This document shows positions 39,742 to 50,181 of a DNA stretch of 64,000 nt, one piece after another. The stretch is from Paraburkholderia sp. BL21I4N1 (GTDB lineage Bacteria; Pseudomonadota; Gammaproteobacteria; Burkholderiales; Burkholderiaceae), in assembly GCF_002973525.1 (NCBI RefSeq), contig NZ_PVEN01000005.1, positions 372,001-436,000 on the forward strand, in the 5' to 3' direction. The number at the start of each line of letters is the position of its first letter. Positions within the stretch are counted from its first letter, which is position 1. The notes below the pieces were generated by a model that had not been told where the DNA came from, ran no database searches, and saw only the letters and a list, made by a program, of their open reading frames with translations. The position numbers and the translations under genes are program-made.

Positions 39742-40574
39742 CATTTCGCTCCTCGTTGATAAGCCGGATGCCAGCGCAACGACACGCGCTCGAGGCTCTT
39801 CGCCAGCACGTCGGCGAGCTTGCCGAGCCCCGCATACAGCAGAATGCCGACCACCACCACATCGGTTTGCAGGAACTCGCGCGCGTTCATCGTCATATAG
39901 CCAATGCCCGACTGCGCGGAAATGGTCTCGGCGACGATCAGCGTGACCCACATCAGCCCGAACGCGAAACGCACACCGACCAGAATCGACGGCAACGCGC
40001 CCGGCAACACCACATGCCGGTACAACGCAAAACCCTTCACGCCGTAGCTGCGCGCCATCTCGATCAGGTTCGCGTCGACCGAACGGATGCCGTGAAAGGT
40101 GTTCACGTAGATCGGAAAGAACACACCGAGCGCGACCAGAAATACCTTGGCTTCTTCCTCGATCCCGAACCACAGGATCACGAGCGGAATCATCGCCAGC
40201 GCGGGGATGTTGCGTATCATCTGCACGGTCGAATCGAGCGCGATTTCGGCGGGTTTGAACAAGCCGGTCGCGAGCCCGAGCACGAGACCGATCCCGCCGC
40301 CAATCGCAAAGCCCGACACCGCGCGCCACGTGCTGACCTTGACATCGGCCCACATTTCACCGGACTGGATCAGCGACCACGCGGCCTTCACGACCGCGAG
40401 CGGCTCGGGCAGCACGCGCGTCGACAGCACGCCGCTGCGCGCGGCGAGTTCCCACGCAAGCAGGATCGCGAGCGGCGCGAGCCACGGCGCCAGATGCGCG
40501 CCGAGCCGGCGCAACCCGCCGGCGCGTTCGCCCGCGTTTTCGTTTCGATCCGCATTCACGGTAGCTTGAGCCAT
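39741..40574 (-). CDS. ssuC: Aliphatic sulfonate ABC transporter permease SsuC
   Basis: The 277-residue membrane protein has about six hydrophobic segments and the permease loop [26 protein letters not shown], the EAA motif. It is the membrane channel for sulfonate import and sits between ssuD and ssuB as usual. Confidence 0.93.
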   Translation of the reverse strand: MAQATVNADRNENAGERAGGLRRLGAHLAPWLAPLAILLAWELAARSGVLSTRVLPEPLAVVKAAWSLIQSGEMWADVKVSTWRAVSGFAIGGGIGLVLGLATGLFKPAEIALDSTVQMIRNIPALAMIPLVILWFGIEEEAKVFLVALGVFFPIYVNTFHGIRSVDANLIEMARSYGVKGFALYRHVVLPGALPSILVGVRFAFGLMWVTLIVAETISAQSGIGYMTMNAREFLQTDVVVVGILLYAGLGKLADVLAKSLERVSLRWHPAYQRGAK

Positions 40575-40634
40575 GATGACTTTCCTGATTGCCTCATCGA
40601 CAGAGGCGACGGATGCAAGCGGAGCGCGCCGCGC

Positions 40635-41795
40635 TCAGCTCGAACTCGCCGCCTTCGGCAGATAGTTATTACCGACGATCTCGCCGAACGGACCCGACAG
40701 CGGTCCATTCGAAGTCTTGTTCTGGCGGTCCGGCAGCAGCGGAAATACCAGCTCGGCGAAACGATACGATTCCTCGAGATGCGGATAGCCGGACAGAATG
40801 AAGGTATCCACGCCGAGTGCGGCGTACTCCTTCATCAGCGCCGCCACCTGCTCCGGATTGCCGACCAGCGCCGTGCCCGCGCCGCCGCGCACGAGTCCCA
40901 CGCCCGCCCACAGATTCGGATAGACCTCGAGTTCCGCACGACTGCCGCGTTTGCCGCCGTGCAAGGCGGCCATGCGGCGTTGGCCTTCGGAGTCCATCTT
41001 CGAGAACGATGCCTGGGCGCGTGCGATGGTTTCGTCGTCGAGCTTGCTGATCAGTTTGTCGGCGGCGGCCCAAGCCTCTTCTTCCGTTTCGCGCACGATC
41101 ACGTGCAGACGAATCCCGAATTTGATCGTGCGACCGTGCGCCGCGGCGCGTGCCCGAATGTCCGCGATCTTTTTCGCCACGGCCGCGGGCGGCTCGCCCC
41201 ACGTCAGATAGGTGTCGATATGCTCGCCCGCCATGTCGTGCGCGGCCGGCGACGAGCCGCCGAACCACAACGGCGGATGCGGGTTCTGCACCGGCGGATA
41301 TAACGCCTTGCCGCCCTTCGAACTCAGATGCTTGCCGTCGAAATCGATCGCGTCGTTGGTATGCGACGCGGCGAGCAGCTTGCGCCAGATATGCAGGAAT
41401 TCGTCGGTGATCTCGTAGCGGGTATCGTGATCGACGAACACGCCGTCACCTTCCAGTTCGGCCGCGTCGCCGCCGGTCACGACGTTGATCAGCAAACGTC
41501 CGTTCGACAAGCGGTCGAACGTCGCCGCCATGCGCGCGGCCAGTCCCGGCGACGAAATGCCCGGACGGATCGCCACCAGAAACTTCAGCCGTCTGGTCGC
41601 GGCGATCAGGCTCGACGCGACCACCCATGCGTCTTCGCATGAACGGCCGGTCGGCAGCAGGACGCCTTCGTAGCCGAGCGTGTCGGCAGCCACGGCGATC
41701 TGCTGGAAGTAGTCGTAATCGGCTGCGCGTGCGCCTTGGGACGTACCGAGATAGCGGCTGTCGCCGTGAGTCGGAATGAACCAGAACACATTCAT
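40635..41795 (-). CDS. ssuD: FMNH2-dependent alkanesulfonate monooxygenase SsuD
   Basis: The 386-residue product starts [21 protein letters not shown] and contains [14 protein letters not shown] and [16 protein letters not shown], all typical of SsuD. It cleaves alkanesulfonates to sulfite and aldehyde with reduced flavin from SsuE, allowing growth on organic sulfur. No ssuE or ssuA is encoded directly upstream in the window, so the operon here is D-C-B-TOBE. Confidence 0.95.
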   Translation of the reverse strand: MNVFWFIPTHGDSRYLGTSQGARAADYDYFQQIAVAADTLGYEGVLLPTGRSCEDAWVVASSLIAATRRLKFLVAIRPGISSPGLAARMAATFDRLSNGRLLINVVTGGDAAELEGDGVFVDHDTRYEITDEFLHIWRKLLAASHTNDAIDFDGKHLSSKGGKALYPPVQNPHPPLWFGGSSPAAHDMAGEHIDTYLTWGEPPAAVAKKIADIRARAAAHGRTIKFGIRLHVIVRETEEEAWAAADKLISKLDDETIARAQASFSKMDSEGQRRMAALHGGKRGSRAELEVYPNLWAGVGLVRGGAGTALVGNPEQVAALMKEYAALGVDTFILSGYPHLEESYRFAELVFPLLPDRQNKTSNGPLSGPFGEIVGNNYLPKAASSS

Positions 41796-42307
41796 GTGCT
41801 GCTCCTGCTTGTTCGAAAACTGGATTGAATGAAGACGCCGCGGAAGCTGACCGCGCACACGTCGGCCGCGCGCATCCCGCGAGCAGCCTGTCAGCGGCCC
41901 GGCGATGCAACGCAAAAGAGGATGAAGAAAGAGCGTCGGTAACCGCGCCGGCTAGCGACGACAGCGTCGGCGCGCAAACGCCTGGCGGCGGATGAAGATC
42001 GGCATCAGGCAGGACATCGCGGCGGCTTCCCTCGACCAGACGTGCGCGTGCGGCGCTCGATTAAATGGGCGACGGCGGCAAACACCGTCTGCATGGAGAA
42101 ACAGTCTAGGGATCGGGCCACGGCTTTTGAACGATTTTTTTTAGCTTAGGTTTTCCACTTTCGTGATTAGCCCGACGCTAAAGCATACGGATGTTGCGCG
42201 CCGTGCACGCTGGAAAGCGGAGGTCCCTAGATATAATGGCGCACGTTTTCCAATAACCCGGTGCAGGCTGCGCGAACCGCGCCGCCTGAGCTCTCGCGGT
42301 GTACTGC
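41796..42307. other. Intergenic region upstream of ssuD
   Basis: This 512-bp stretch carries the start signals of ssuD (minus) and of the membrane protein gene (plus). An AT-rich part around 42125-42170 may hold a promoter. No gene, convincing operator or terminator could be recognised. Confidence 0.4.
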
Positions 42308-42733
42308 ATGCAAAAACTCATCCTGCCGTTCGTCGCCGGTTTCCTGGCTTCCCTGTTTTTTCACGAATCGACGTTGGCGCTGTTGCACGCGGCCGGGCTG
42401 ATCGACCCAACGGGTTTTTCGACCGCACCGTTTTTACCGCTCGGGCTGCCTGAGTTCATTGCGAATGCAATCTGGAGTGCGTTCTGGGCGGTGCTGATGG
42501 CGTGGCTGCTGCGCGTCGCGCCGCAGCGGCGCGCGCCGTGGGTGCCGGCGTTTGTGTTCGGCGGCATCGCTTTGACGGCGGCGAGCGTGTTCGTGGTCGA
42601 TCCGCTGCGCGGTATCTGGCCGAGCGGCAACATGCTGCCGCGCCTCGCGGTGGGGTTCGCGGCCAATGCAATGTGGGGCTGGGGCGCGCTGGTGTTCATG
42701 CGCGCCTTCATGGCAAGTGAGGACGAGGAGTAA
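42308..42733 (+). CDS. Four-span membrane protein
   Basis: The 141-residue product has four hydrophobic segments, near residues 3-20, 48-66, 80-100 and 112-132, with a conserved-looking FHESTLALLH and IWPSGNMLPRLAVGFAANA. It is a conserved hypothetical inner-membrane protein of Burkholderiaceae. Its role is unknown. Confidence 0.7.
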   Translation: MQKLILPFVAGFLASLFFHESTLALLHAAGLIDPTGFSTAPFLPLGLPEFIANAIWSAFWAVLMAWLLRVAPQRRAPWVPAFVFGGIALTAASVFVVDPLRGIWPSGNMLPRLAVGFAANAMWGWGALVFMRAFMASEDEE

Positions 42734-42749
42734 GCGCAGCCAGGCTCGC

Positions 42750-43886
42750 CTAACCGCGCAGATCCCGCAACGGGTGTTCGCTTGCCGGCCACGGGCTGTC
42801 GAACATCTTGTCCACCTCGGCCGCGCTCACGTCTTCAATGCGCGCGAAACGCCAGCGCGGCGCATTGTCCTTGTCGATGATGCGCGCGCGAATTCCCTCG
42901 ACCGTATCGCCGCGCGTAAAGCACGAACGCGTCAGATCGAGATCGCAGCGCAACACGTCCGCCATCGAAGCCTCGGCGCGCGTCACCACTTCCAGCGACA
43001 CCGCCATCGACAACGGCGAGCGTTCGCGCAACACCCCTATCATCTGTTCGGCCCATTCGCCGCCGTGGCTGTTGGCGTCGCGTTCGTGTTCGAGCGACGC
43101 AAGAATTCGCGCGACGTCGGGCAGCGCGAAATGCCGGTCGATCTCCCTCCGCGCATTGGCCAGCGACGAAGCTTCGGGCGACGGCACGACCTGATGCGCC
43201 CGCGCTTCGCGTTCGACGCACGCCACCACGTCCGCGCCGCGCTCGAACACCTCGCTGCGCAATGTGTCGACCAGCGCGGGCAACGCGGAGTCGTCGAGAT
43301 AGACATCGGCGAGGCCGGCGTATAGCGCGTCCGCGGCGCCGATCGTCTCGCCCGTCACCGCCAGATAGCGACCGATCGCGCCCGGCGTGCGGGCCAGAAA
43401 CCAGCTCGCGCCGACGTCGGGAAACAGGCCGATGCGCGTTTCAGGCATCGCCATCTTCGTGGAATGGGTGACGACGCGCAGCCCGCCGGTGCGATGCGCG
43501 CCCTGCGAAATGCCCATCCCGCCGCCCATCACCACGCCGTTCATCAATGCGATATACGGCTTGGGGTACGTGAAGATGGCGTGATTGAGCCGATATTCCT
43601 CGATGAAGAACACGTCGCGCGCGTCATGCTCGCCGCGTTGCGCGGACTCGTACAGAAAGCGGATATCGCCGCCCGCACAGAACGCGCGCGGATGCTGGCT
43701 GCGCACCACGACCGCGACGACGTCGGGATTGTCGCGCCACTGGTCGAGCGCCGCGTGCATGGCGCGAATCATGCCGGTGGACAGCGCGTTGAGCGCCTTC
43801 GGCCGCTCCAGTTCGATGAAGCCGATGCGATTGGCTACGTAGGTCGCGACTTCGTCGCTGACGGCGGGCGAGGCGGGGATGGACAT
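42750..43886 (-). CDS. Enoyl-CoA hydratase/isomerase, 3-hydroxyisobutyryl-CoA hydrolase type
   Basis: The 378-residue protein is a crotonase-fold enzyme of the HIBYL-CoA hydrolase type: NALSTGMIRAMHAAL, PRAFCAGGDIRFLYESA, GVVMGGGMGISQGAHRTG and PETRIGLFPDVGASWFLAR (catalytic Glu in this last motif). The long C-terminal part fits the hydrolase family of valine degradation. Substrate is not certain from sequence. Confidence 0.85.
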   Translation of the reverse strand: MSIPASPAVSDEVATYVANRIGFIELERPKALNALSTGMIRAMHAALDQWRDNPDVVAVVVRSQHPRAFCAGGDIRFLYESAQRGEHDARDVFFIEEYRLNHAIFTYPKPYIALMNGVVMGGGMGISQGAHRTGGLRVVTHSTKMAMPETRIGLFPDVGASWFLARTPGAIGRYLAVTGETIGAADALYAGLADVYLDDSALPALVDTLRSEVFERGADVVACVEREARAHQVVPSPEASSLANARREIDRHFALPDVARILASLEHERDANSHGGEWAEQMIGVLRERSPLSMAVSLEVVTRAEASMADVLRCDLDLTRSCFTRGDTVEGIRARIIDKDNAPRWRFARIEDVSAAEVDKMFDSPWPASEHPLRDLRG

Positions 43887-43932
43887 GGCGTGCTACGCGC
43901 GGCGGCGCAAAATGAAATGGAATTGAACGTTA

Positions 43933-44742
43933 TCACGCGCTCGCGGCTTTCGGTTTGGCGCGCGGCTCGGGAGCGGCTTTGGCGGCGGCCCCGGGGGCGG
44001 CGCCGGATGGGCCGAACCAGACGTCGAGCGTCAGGTTCAGCACGGTGTCGAGCGGAGCCGTCGGGAACACCGGACACGTGAGGTTCAACGCGACAATGCC
44101 ATGCAAGGTCGCCCAGAAAGCCTCGGCCCACACGCTCAAATCCGCCGCTGCGGACAGACGCCCCGCGGCCTTCAACTCCTCGAGCGCGCCGAGCATGATA
44201 TGAAGCGCGGCAGCGCCGGCGTCGTCGTCCCTGTGCGCGGCGGAGTCCGACGATGCGGCAACCGTCGTGGCAGACGCCGCGACCGTGCCCTTCTTCTTCG
44301 CCGACCTTGTTGCATCGTCAACTTCCGCACCGGCCTCCTCGTCCGCCAACCGTTGCGCGTTGCGCGCCGCGCCACCCAATGCCGCGCCGGTGTAGCTCGG
44401 ATCTTCCATGAAGATCAGGCGGTACGTCTGCGGATGCGCCACCCCGAACGCGATATAAGCGCGCCCGAGCGCCTTGAGCCGCTCCGCCGGATCGGCGATC
44501 CGCGCGTGCGGCACGAACGTTTCCAGCAATTGCGCATAGCCCTCCTCGCACAACGCCTGCGCGATCTCGTCGCGGCTCGCGAAGTGAAGGTAGAGCGTGG
44601 CCGGTGAATATTCGATGGCGTCGGCGATCTTGCGCATGGATAGCGCGGCAAAGCCTTCGCGCATCACGATGCGCCGCGCGGCATCGAGGATGCGTTCGCG
44701 CAGTGCCTGCTTCTGGCGGTTCTTTCGTTCAGCGATTCCCAT
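43933..44742 (-). CDS. TetR family regulator
   Basis: The 269-residue protein has an N-terminal TetR helix-turn-helix: ERILDAARRIVMREGFAALSM then RKIADAIEYSPATLYLHF. The C-terminal part fits the WHG-type ligand domain, with an unusual Ala/Lys-rich insert (KKKGTVAASA) and tail. It is divergent from the epimerase-like gene, with two operators in between that it probably binds. Confidence 0.88.
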   Translation of the reverse strand: MGIAERKNRQKQALRERILDAARRIVMREGFAALSMRKIADAIEYSPATLYLHFASRDEIAQALCEEGYAQLLETFVPHARIADPAERLKALGRAYIAFGVAHPQTYRLIFMEDPSYTGAALGGAARNAQRLADEEAGAEVDDATRSAKKKGTVAASATTVAASSDSAAHRDDDAGAAALHIMLGALEELKAAGRLSAAADLSVWAEAFWATLHGIVALNLTCPVFPTAPLDTVLNLTLDVWFGPSGAAPGAAAKAAPEPRAKPKAASA

Positions 44743-44785
44743 GACAGCTATTTTCCGGTTGACAAACTGAAAAGTCAAATTAAAC

Positions 44786-44812
44786 TGAACACCGTTCACT
44801 GAACGATGTTCA
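44786..44812. promoter_or_regulatory. Tandem TetR operators
   Basis: Two 13-bp palindromes TGAAC-N3-GTTCA lie at 44786-44798 (centre ACC) and 44800-44812 (centre GAT), 14 bp apart, in the region between the divergent tetR-type and epimerase-like genes. They are most likely bound by the TetR protein and control both genes. Confidence 0.78.
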
Positions 44813-44877
44813 CTAAATTTTAAGTCGTCAGGAAAATTCATTCGCGGCGCGACCGGGCGCCATCTCAAGGAGTGGTC

Positions 44878-45882
44878 ATGGAAGCAAACGGGAAAGTCGG
44901 GCTGTTCGGTGCCGCGGGTGCGGCAGGTCAGATCATTGCAGCGGCGTTGAGCGCTGCCGGCCGCGATTACCGCGTGGTCGGCCGCTCGCGTCAGCCGCTC
45001 GAGGCGGCGTTCGGCCACGATCCGCACGCCGAAATCGTCACATGGAATCCGGACGATCCCGCTTCCATTCAAGCGGCGTCTGCCGGCTTGCAGACCGTGA
45101 TTTATCTGGTCGGCGTACCCTACGACCGCTTCGCGGAGCATCCGCCGCTGATGGAGCGCACGCTCGCCGGCGTGACGGCGGCGAGCGTCGAACGATTCAT
45201 TCTGATCGGCACGGTGTACCCATATGGCCGCGCGCACGGCAACCCGATTCGCGAAGATCATCCGCGCGAGCCGCACACGTTCAAAGGCCAGATGCGGCTC
45301 GCGCAGGAAAAGCTGGTGCTCGCGGCGCACGGCCGCAACGGTCTGTCGACGCTGGTGCTGCGCCTGCCCGACTTCTACGGCCCAGGGATCGAGCGCAGCC
45401 TGGTGAACGGCGTGTTCGAAGGCGCGACCAACGGCACGCGCGCACAGATGATCGGCCCGGTGGATGTGCCGCACGAGTTCATCTATCTGCCGGACGCCGG
45501 ACCGGTGGTCGAAAAACTCACGCGCACGCCCGAGGCCTATGGACGCTGGTGGCATCTGGCCGGCGCGGGCACGATCACGCAGCGCGAATTGGCACGGCAA
45601 GCCTACGCGCTGGCAGGCCGGAAACCGAAGCTGATGATTGCCGGCAAAACCATGCTGCGCGTGCTCGGCCTGTTCAATCCGTTGATGCGTGAGTTGGTGG
45701 AGATGAACTACCTGATGACCGAGCCCGTCGTCATGGACGACGCGGCGTTGACCGGGTTGATCGGGCCGATCGCTAAGACGTCATATGAGGAAGGCATCCG
45801 GCAGACTTTCGCAGCCTCACGCGAAGCGGCTTCGGCCAAGGCGGCGGCAGGCGGTGGTCGTAGTGCGGCGAAAGCGGCGTGA
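44878..45882 (+). CDS. NAD-dependent epimerase/dehydratase-like protein
   Basis: The 334-residue product is an atypical or extended short-chain dehydrogenase: nucleotide loop GLFGAAGAAGQ, IYLVGVPYDRF, and the YGRAHGNPI segment. The classical YxxxK is not clear: a YPYGR motif stands in its place. It is probably a NAD(P)-dependent reductase or epimerase with unknown substrate. ATG at 44878 has a GGAG site. Its C-terminus ends in Ala/Lys repeats as the divergent TetR does. Confidence 0.75.
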   Translation: MEANGKVGLFGAAGAAGQIIAAALSAAGRDYRVVGRSRQPLEAAFGHDPHAEIVTWNPDDPASIQAASAGLQTVIYLVGVPYDRFAEHPPLMERTLAGVTAASVERFILIGTVYPYGRAHGNPIREDHPREPHTFKGQMRLAQEKLVLAAHGRNGLSTLVLRLPDFYGPGIERSLVNGVFEGATNGTRAQMIGPVDVPHEFIYLPDAGPVVEKLTRTPEAYGRWWHLAGAGTITQRELARQAYALAGRKPKLMIAGKTMLRVLGLFNPLMRELVEMNYLMTEPVVMDDAALTGLIGPIAKTSYEEGIRQTFAASREAASAKAAAGGGRSAAKAA

Positions 45883-45936
45883 TACGGGAGGACACGGGAG
45901 GATTGTTTCAAGTGCAAAACCGGGCCGACGCCCCGC

Positions 45937-46221
45937 TTACCCCGCCACATTCCCCGGCGGAAAGTGTCCGCTTTTGAGCAGCACGGGCGTGCCGTTACTG
46001 ATCTGCAGATGCTCGCGCGCCACGGCCTCGATGCGTTCGCGGCCGGCGTCGAACGCGCGCAGCCAGCCTTCAAGATTTTCGCTGTACGCGCCGAAGTGGT
46101 CTTCGAGCGCTTCGACCGAGATCGCGCACGGCACCGGTTCGCCATTCACCAGAGCGGGAAAAACAACGGTGAGATTGGAATCGCGGTAAGCAGGCGCGTC
46201 CGCGGGAAACCGAATTTCCAT
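45937..46221 (-). CDS. DUF1488-like protein
   Basis: From ATG 46221 (GAGG site) the product has 94 residues: VFPALVNGEPVPCAISVEALEDHF and GWLRAFDAGRERIEAVAREHL match DUF1488, a small family common in Proteobacteria without known function. The frame is open up to 46362, where an ATG overlaps the stop of the gene before it (TGATG), so a longer form of 141 residues is possible. Confidence 0.7.
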   Translation of the reverse strand: MEIRFPADAPAYRDSNLTVVFPALVNGEPVPCAISVEALEDHFGAYSENLEGWLRAFDAGRERIEAVAREHLQISNGTPVLLKSGHFPPGNVAG

Positions 46222-46361
46222 GGTCGCCTCATCAGAAGTATCCGGCGGGAGAGCGTGGCCGGCGCGCATCCACCGGTCACGGAGAACCCCGCTATGGTAC
46301 TCGCGCGGCCGGACCACGGTCCAGCCTGCGACGGCCCGCTGTTTCGCGTCGCGGATCGTCA

Positions 46362-46631
46362 TCAGTGACCTCCCAGCAGCCGGTCGACGTAGTCGCGCGC
46401 CGCCTGTTCGACGAAGCCGAGCGCCTCCTCCTCGCTGCCGAAACGCTGCTCGCCGCCGAGTTCCAGCAAGGTCTCGATCCGGTGTGGATCGTCGGGGCCG
46501 AGCTCCGCGAGACTGACCGAGCCGATGTAGGTCCCGCCCACGGCATGGGCGGGCGCCGCGTTGGCCGGCACGAGGCGCGCGGCGGCGCTGATGTAATAGC
46601 CGCGATAAGGTCCGCTGACCCGTTCAGCCAT
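46362..46631 (-). CDS. Hypothetical protein, 89 residues
   Basis: The start at 46631 has a GGAG site. The product begins MAERVSGPYRGYYISAAARL and has a C-terminal helix with FGSEEEALGFVEQAARDYVDRLLG. It is a small soluble protein that is transcribed with the DUF1488 gene. Function unknown. Confidence 0.65.
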   Translation of the reverse strand: MAERVSGPYRGYYISAAARLVPANAAPAHAVGGTYIGSVSLAELGPDDPHRIETLLELGGEQRFGSEEEALGFVEQAARDYVDRLLGGH

Positions 46632-46876
46632 CTTCGTTCTCCTCGTTGCAGTTGATAGCGATTTGTGTCGTCTGGCGTCAGCGCGGATGCCACATGGCGT
46701 GCGTGCATGCTCGCGGCATCCGTTCATCCATCGACGAGTAAGTAAGGCGCTTCGCCGGCCGATAAGTTCGCGCCTGCTACAGCGGATCGCACTTGTGCCA
46801 CACCGGCCGGTCGAACAGACTCCGCGGCACGATCCGTGCTGACAGGAGACGCCTTTTCGAGTTCAGCGAGCGCAAT

Positions 46877-47068
46877 ATGGGAAAATATTTTCTGCGGAAC
46901 CACGAACTGCCCGAGCCGGATGCGGCGAATCGGTGGTTTGCTTACGCCGAAAGCCACGGCATCGACATTCCGAAAGCCATCAGCATCTGGGAAGACGCGG
47001 CCACCGTCAGCGGCACTGAAAGCCGCCGGCTGGTCAGCGCGGCGGGCATCACGGTCGAAACGCCCTAG
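46877..47068 (+). CDS. Hypothetical protein, 63 residues
   Basis: The product (MGKYFLRNHELPEPDAANRW...) is small and soluble, and resembles conserved hypothetical proteins of Burkholderia. No ribosome site is clear. Function unknown. Confidence 0.5.
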   Translation: MGKYFLRNHELPEPDAANRWFAYAESHGIDIPKAISIWEDAATVSGTESRRLVSAAGITVETP

Positions 47069-47155
47069 GCCTCGCGCCTGGGGCTCGTGCCGCTCCACCC
47101 TCGCCTCGTGCCGATACGGCGAGCCCCAGACATCAATCTGAAAGGAAACCTCACG

Positions 47156-47536
47156 ATGCAACTCATGACGCAATCGCGCCGCGCCACCCGACTCCGCCTG
47201 AGCGCCTTGCTCGCCCTATTGCGCAGGGCGGCCGTGCCGGTCGCGCTACCCGCTGCCGTGTTGCTCGGCGTGAGCCTCGCCGGCTGCGCATCGTCGAACA
47301 CCACGTCGTTGATCAATCTGCCGAACGGCCAGACCGGCTTCGCGGTGAATTGCAGCGGCGCGGACGCCGCGTCGAGCTGGGCCTCGTGCTACGTGCAGGC
47401 CGGCAAGGCATGCGGCGCGACCGGCTATGACATCGTGTCGAAAGACAACGACGAAGGCGGCGCCGCGGGCGGCAGCGTGACGAACGTCGTGTCGGCGAAC
47501 GTCAAGAACCGCTCGATGATCGTGCGCTGCAAGTGA
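47156..47536 (+). CDS. Putative lipoprotein
   Basis: The 126-residue product has a hydrophobic signal and a lipobox LAGC, so it should be lipid-anchored. The mature part has cysteines (NCSG, SCYVQ, KACG) and a repeated pattern GYDIVSKDNDEGG, reminiscent of small outer-membrane lipoproteins. Function unknown. Confidence 0.75.
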   Translation: MQLMTQSRRATRLRLSALLALLRRAAVPVALPAAVLLGVSLAGCASSNTTSLINLPNGQTGFAVNCSGADAASSWASCYVQAGKACGATGYDIVSKDNDEGGAAGGSVTNVVSANVKNRSMIVRCK

Positions 47537-47563
47537 ACGCCGGGCGTGCCGGCTGTGGAAGCA

Positions 47564-47902
47564 TCAATGCGCCTGCATCTTCGAAAAGATATTCAGCACC
47601 GCGACGCCGGCAATAATCAGCCCTAGCCCGATGATCGCCGGCAGGTCCGGCACCTGCCGGTACAGCAGCAGCGCGACGAGCGTGATCAGCACGATACCGG
47701 CGCCCGACCACACCGCGTAGACGATGCCGACCGGAATGCTTTTGAGCGTCAACGACAGGCAGTAAAACGCAATGCCGTATCCCATCACCACGACCGCCGA
47801 CGGCACCAGCCGCGAGAAACCTTCCGAGGCCCGCATCGCGGAAGTCGCAATGACTTCCGCGACGATCGCGATGCCGAGCAGGGCATAAGGAGGCATCCGC
47901 AT
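47564..47902 (-). CDS. Small multidrug resistance (SMR) transporter
   Basis: The 112-residue product has the four-helix SMR layout: [21 protein letters not shown] with the essential Glu, [22 protein letters not shown], and [14 protein letters not shown]. It exports cationic compounds by proton antiport. A start 6 bases later (47896) is also possible. Confidence 0.9.
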   Translation of the reverse strand: MRMPPYALLGIAIVAEVIATSAMRASEGFSRLVPSAVVVMGYGIAFYCLSLTLKSIPVGIVYAVWSGAGIVLITLVALLLYRQVPDLPAIIGLGLIIAGVAVLNIFSKMQAH

Positions 47903-47906
47903 CGCG

Positions 47907-48404
47907 TCAGGCCCTGGCAAGCGCGAGCTTGCCGTAGTCATGGCCGAGATGCGCGCACAGCGCTTCCACCACCAGCTCATGATCGGCGCGCTGCGGCAAG
48001 CCGGACACCGTGATCGAGCCGATCACGCCTACCCCTTTCACCGTCAACGGAAACGCGCCGCCATGCGACGCGTATTCGGTAGCCGGCAACGCGTGCTTGT
48101 CGGCGAGCGTGCTGCCGGCCTGCTGCATCTTCAGACCGATCGCATACGAGCTGCGCCGGAAATGCGCCACCGTGTTGCCCTTGCGGCGCGCCCAATCCAC
48201 GTTGTCCGGCGTCGCGCCGTCGAGCAGGCTGAAGAACAGCGGCTGACCGAACGTGCGCACGTCGATGGCGGCGGCGATACCACGCGCTTTCGCGACCTCG
48301 TGCAGATAGACGCCAACCTGCCATGCACGGTCGGCATCGAATTGGGGGAACACCAGCGCGTGTTCCTGGGCGGCAATCATCTGCAGATCGTGGGCGATAT
48401 CCAT
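47907..48404 (-). CDS. UPF0303 / haem-degrading domain-like protein
   Basis: The 165-residue product fits the UPF0303 family (YBR137W-like): [42 protein letters not shown] and [25 protein letters not shown]. Its cellular role is not established. It probably shares a transcript with the SMR gene. Confidence 0.82.
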   Translation of the reverse strand: MDIAHDLQMIAAQEHALVFPQFDADRAWQVGVYLHEVAKARGIAAAIDVRTFGQPLFFSLLDGATPDNVDWARRKGNTVAHFRRSSYAIGLKMQQAGSTLADKHALPATEYASHGGAFPLTVKGVGVIGSITVSGLPQRADHELVVEALCAHLGHDYGKLALARA

Positions 48405-48673
48405 GGCGTTCGGAGCGAGTAAGAATGGAAGCGGTTGAGGCGCGCGTCGATGTCGATACATGAGTGCGGTCGACACCGCACACGACGCGCCGCGCGAAGC
48501 GAACCTGGATTCTAGCGCAGCGCCTTACGAGCGCCTTCCGGCATACGACACAGGCCATGCGCGCGACGACTTGCGAGCGCGTCGTCGAGGAAATTCAAGC
48601 GTGGAGTGAAGTCGATTCTTAAATAGCTATTGCAGAGGCGTGCTGTGTACGCTATACTCTTTTCTTCGACGGA

Positions 48674-48750
<77 letters not shown>

Positions 48751-48760
48751 TCAAGCATTC

Positions 48761-48800
48761 AAAGGCCTGATTTCTCACGAAATCAGGCCTTTTCGCTTTT
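48761..48800 (+). terminator. Terminator of tRNA-fMet
   Basis: AAAGGCCTGATTT and its complement AAATCAGGCCTTT form a long stem around CTCACG, followed by T-rich sequence, directly after the tRNA. Confidence 0.9.
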
Positions 48801-48928
48801 CCGGGCGAGCTTTGTTATCCGCCCGGTTCGCATCATTCACTTTCCCCCGGCTGGCTCGTGTTCACGCACGCACACGAGCCAGCCGCCCAGCAGCGGTTAA
48901 TCTGCCGCGACGGTTCAACAACCACGAA

Positions 48929-50014
48929 CTACGCGGTGAGCTGTTCGAAAAGCGCGTCGTAATAATCCCGGCAACTCGCCAGCCGCAACGCCGCGCCCAG
49001 CAAAATATCCGCACCCACCGAAGGCGTCTCGTTCACGATCGGCACGATCACATTCGCCAGCCAGCCTTCGCCGTGAATCACGTCGATGGTCACATGCTCA
49101 TCGTAGTAATCGAGCTCGTTCAGGTTCCCCAAACCGACGCGCCGGCATCCACGCGCCAGCTTTTCGTATTGCGACGGATCCAGCAGTTCCGTCATTGCCA
49201 TGATGCCGAGCAGCTTGAAGTAGTGACGGCGGTTCAGACAGGTCAGCATGAAGAGATTGTGGCCGGCCAATCCTTGCCAGCCGAGTTCGCCGGCGTGATT
49301 GTCGTTCGCGCGGCCTACTCCTACGGTTTCCAGCAAGTGCTGGAACAGACTCACATGACTGCGTGCGGCTTCGCCGCGTCCGGATTCATCCCAGAAGTTT
49401 TGCGCGAGTTCCTTGCGCACGCCTTCTCTCGACCCGACCATCGAAAACAGCAGCAGATCGAAGAAGCGGATATTCAACGCGCTGTCGCTTTTGAAAAACG
49501 CGATCACCTGTTCCCGCGACGCGTCTTTCTCCAGAAAATCGAACAGCGGATGCGCCGCCACCGGATGCCGCGCCCACAAGTCCTTCAACGAGCGCACCAT
49601 CGCGGCGCTATCGGACGCGCCGGTTTCAATGTCGAGCCGCCCCACTTCACTGTCGATCCACGCGCGCTCGATGCGACTGCGAACCCGCGTCAAGGTCGGA
49701 TTGAATTGATTCGCGGTACGCGGCGACGTACCGTCCATTACATGCAGGTCGTAAAGGGAAAACAGCGCGCGATGCACTTCTCTCAACGCCGCCGGCTCGC
49801 GATCGGCAAACGCGCGACCCAGCGCGATCTTCAGTTGATCGAGAAACCGCGCCTCCCAATCGGGCGCCTGTTCGACCCGCTCCTCGAGCTCCGCGCAATC
49901 GCAGAGCGCGGACACCGCGAGATCGAGCGGCATCGACAGGACCGACGTTAAAAGCGTGGCGCTGATTCCGCCTATGTGCGAATCAGCCTGATTTTTTCCT
50001 TGTACCTCGTTCAT
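48929..50014 (-). CDS. Iron-containing redox enzyme family protein (haem-oxygenase-like)
   Basis: The 361-residue product belongs to the haem-oxygenase-like diiron group: HPLFDFLEKDASREQVIAFF, NFWDESGRGEAARSH and DEHVTIDVIHGEGW. The conserved E, H and D residues in these segments are probable metal ligands. Exact reaction unknown. ATG at 50014 has an AGGGG site; the frame continues two codons upstream to a TTG. Confidence 0.82.
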   Translation of the reverse strand: MNEVQGKNQADSHIGGISATLLTSVLSMPLDLAVSALCDCAELEERVEQAPDWEARFLDQLKIALGRAFADREPAALREVHRALFSLYDLHVMDGTSPRTANQFNPTLTRVRSRIERAWIDSEVGRLDIETGASDSAAMVRSLKDLWARHPVAAHPLFDFLEKDASREQVIAFFKSDSALNIRFFDLLLFSMVGSREGVRKELAQNFWDESGRGEAARSHVSLFQHLLETVGVGRANDNHAGELGWQGLAGHNLFMLTCLNRRHYFKLLGIMAMTELLDPSQYEKLARGCRRVGLGNLNELDYYDEHVTIDVIHGEGWLANVIVPIVNETPSVGADILLGAALRLASCRDYYDALFEQLTA

Positions 50015-50181
50015 GCTCAACCCCTTCTGGTTTTTGTGGACTCGACCAAAGCGCTCAATACTATCGAAAGCTTTCCGTATCGAAAATTAGATTGCGCGCC
50101 GGGTTTTCATGCGTATCGCGAGCCGTCAGTGAAACCCCGTGCCAGTGATAAACTCCCATCACCCTTTCTCGTCCCCATCCT

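Noticed and set aside
39468-41303. Long plus-strand frame of 611 codons over ssuB, ssuC and ssuD
   Set aside because: Antisense shadow of three well-recognised genes; Arg/His/Gln-rich composition.
43933-45600. A 555-codon form of the TetR gene
   Set aside because: The extension crosses the operators and lies antisense to the epimerase-like gene; the TetR domain starts at 44742.
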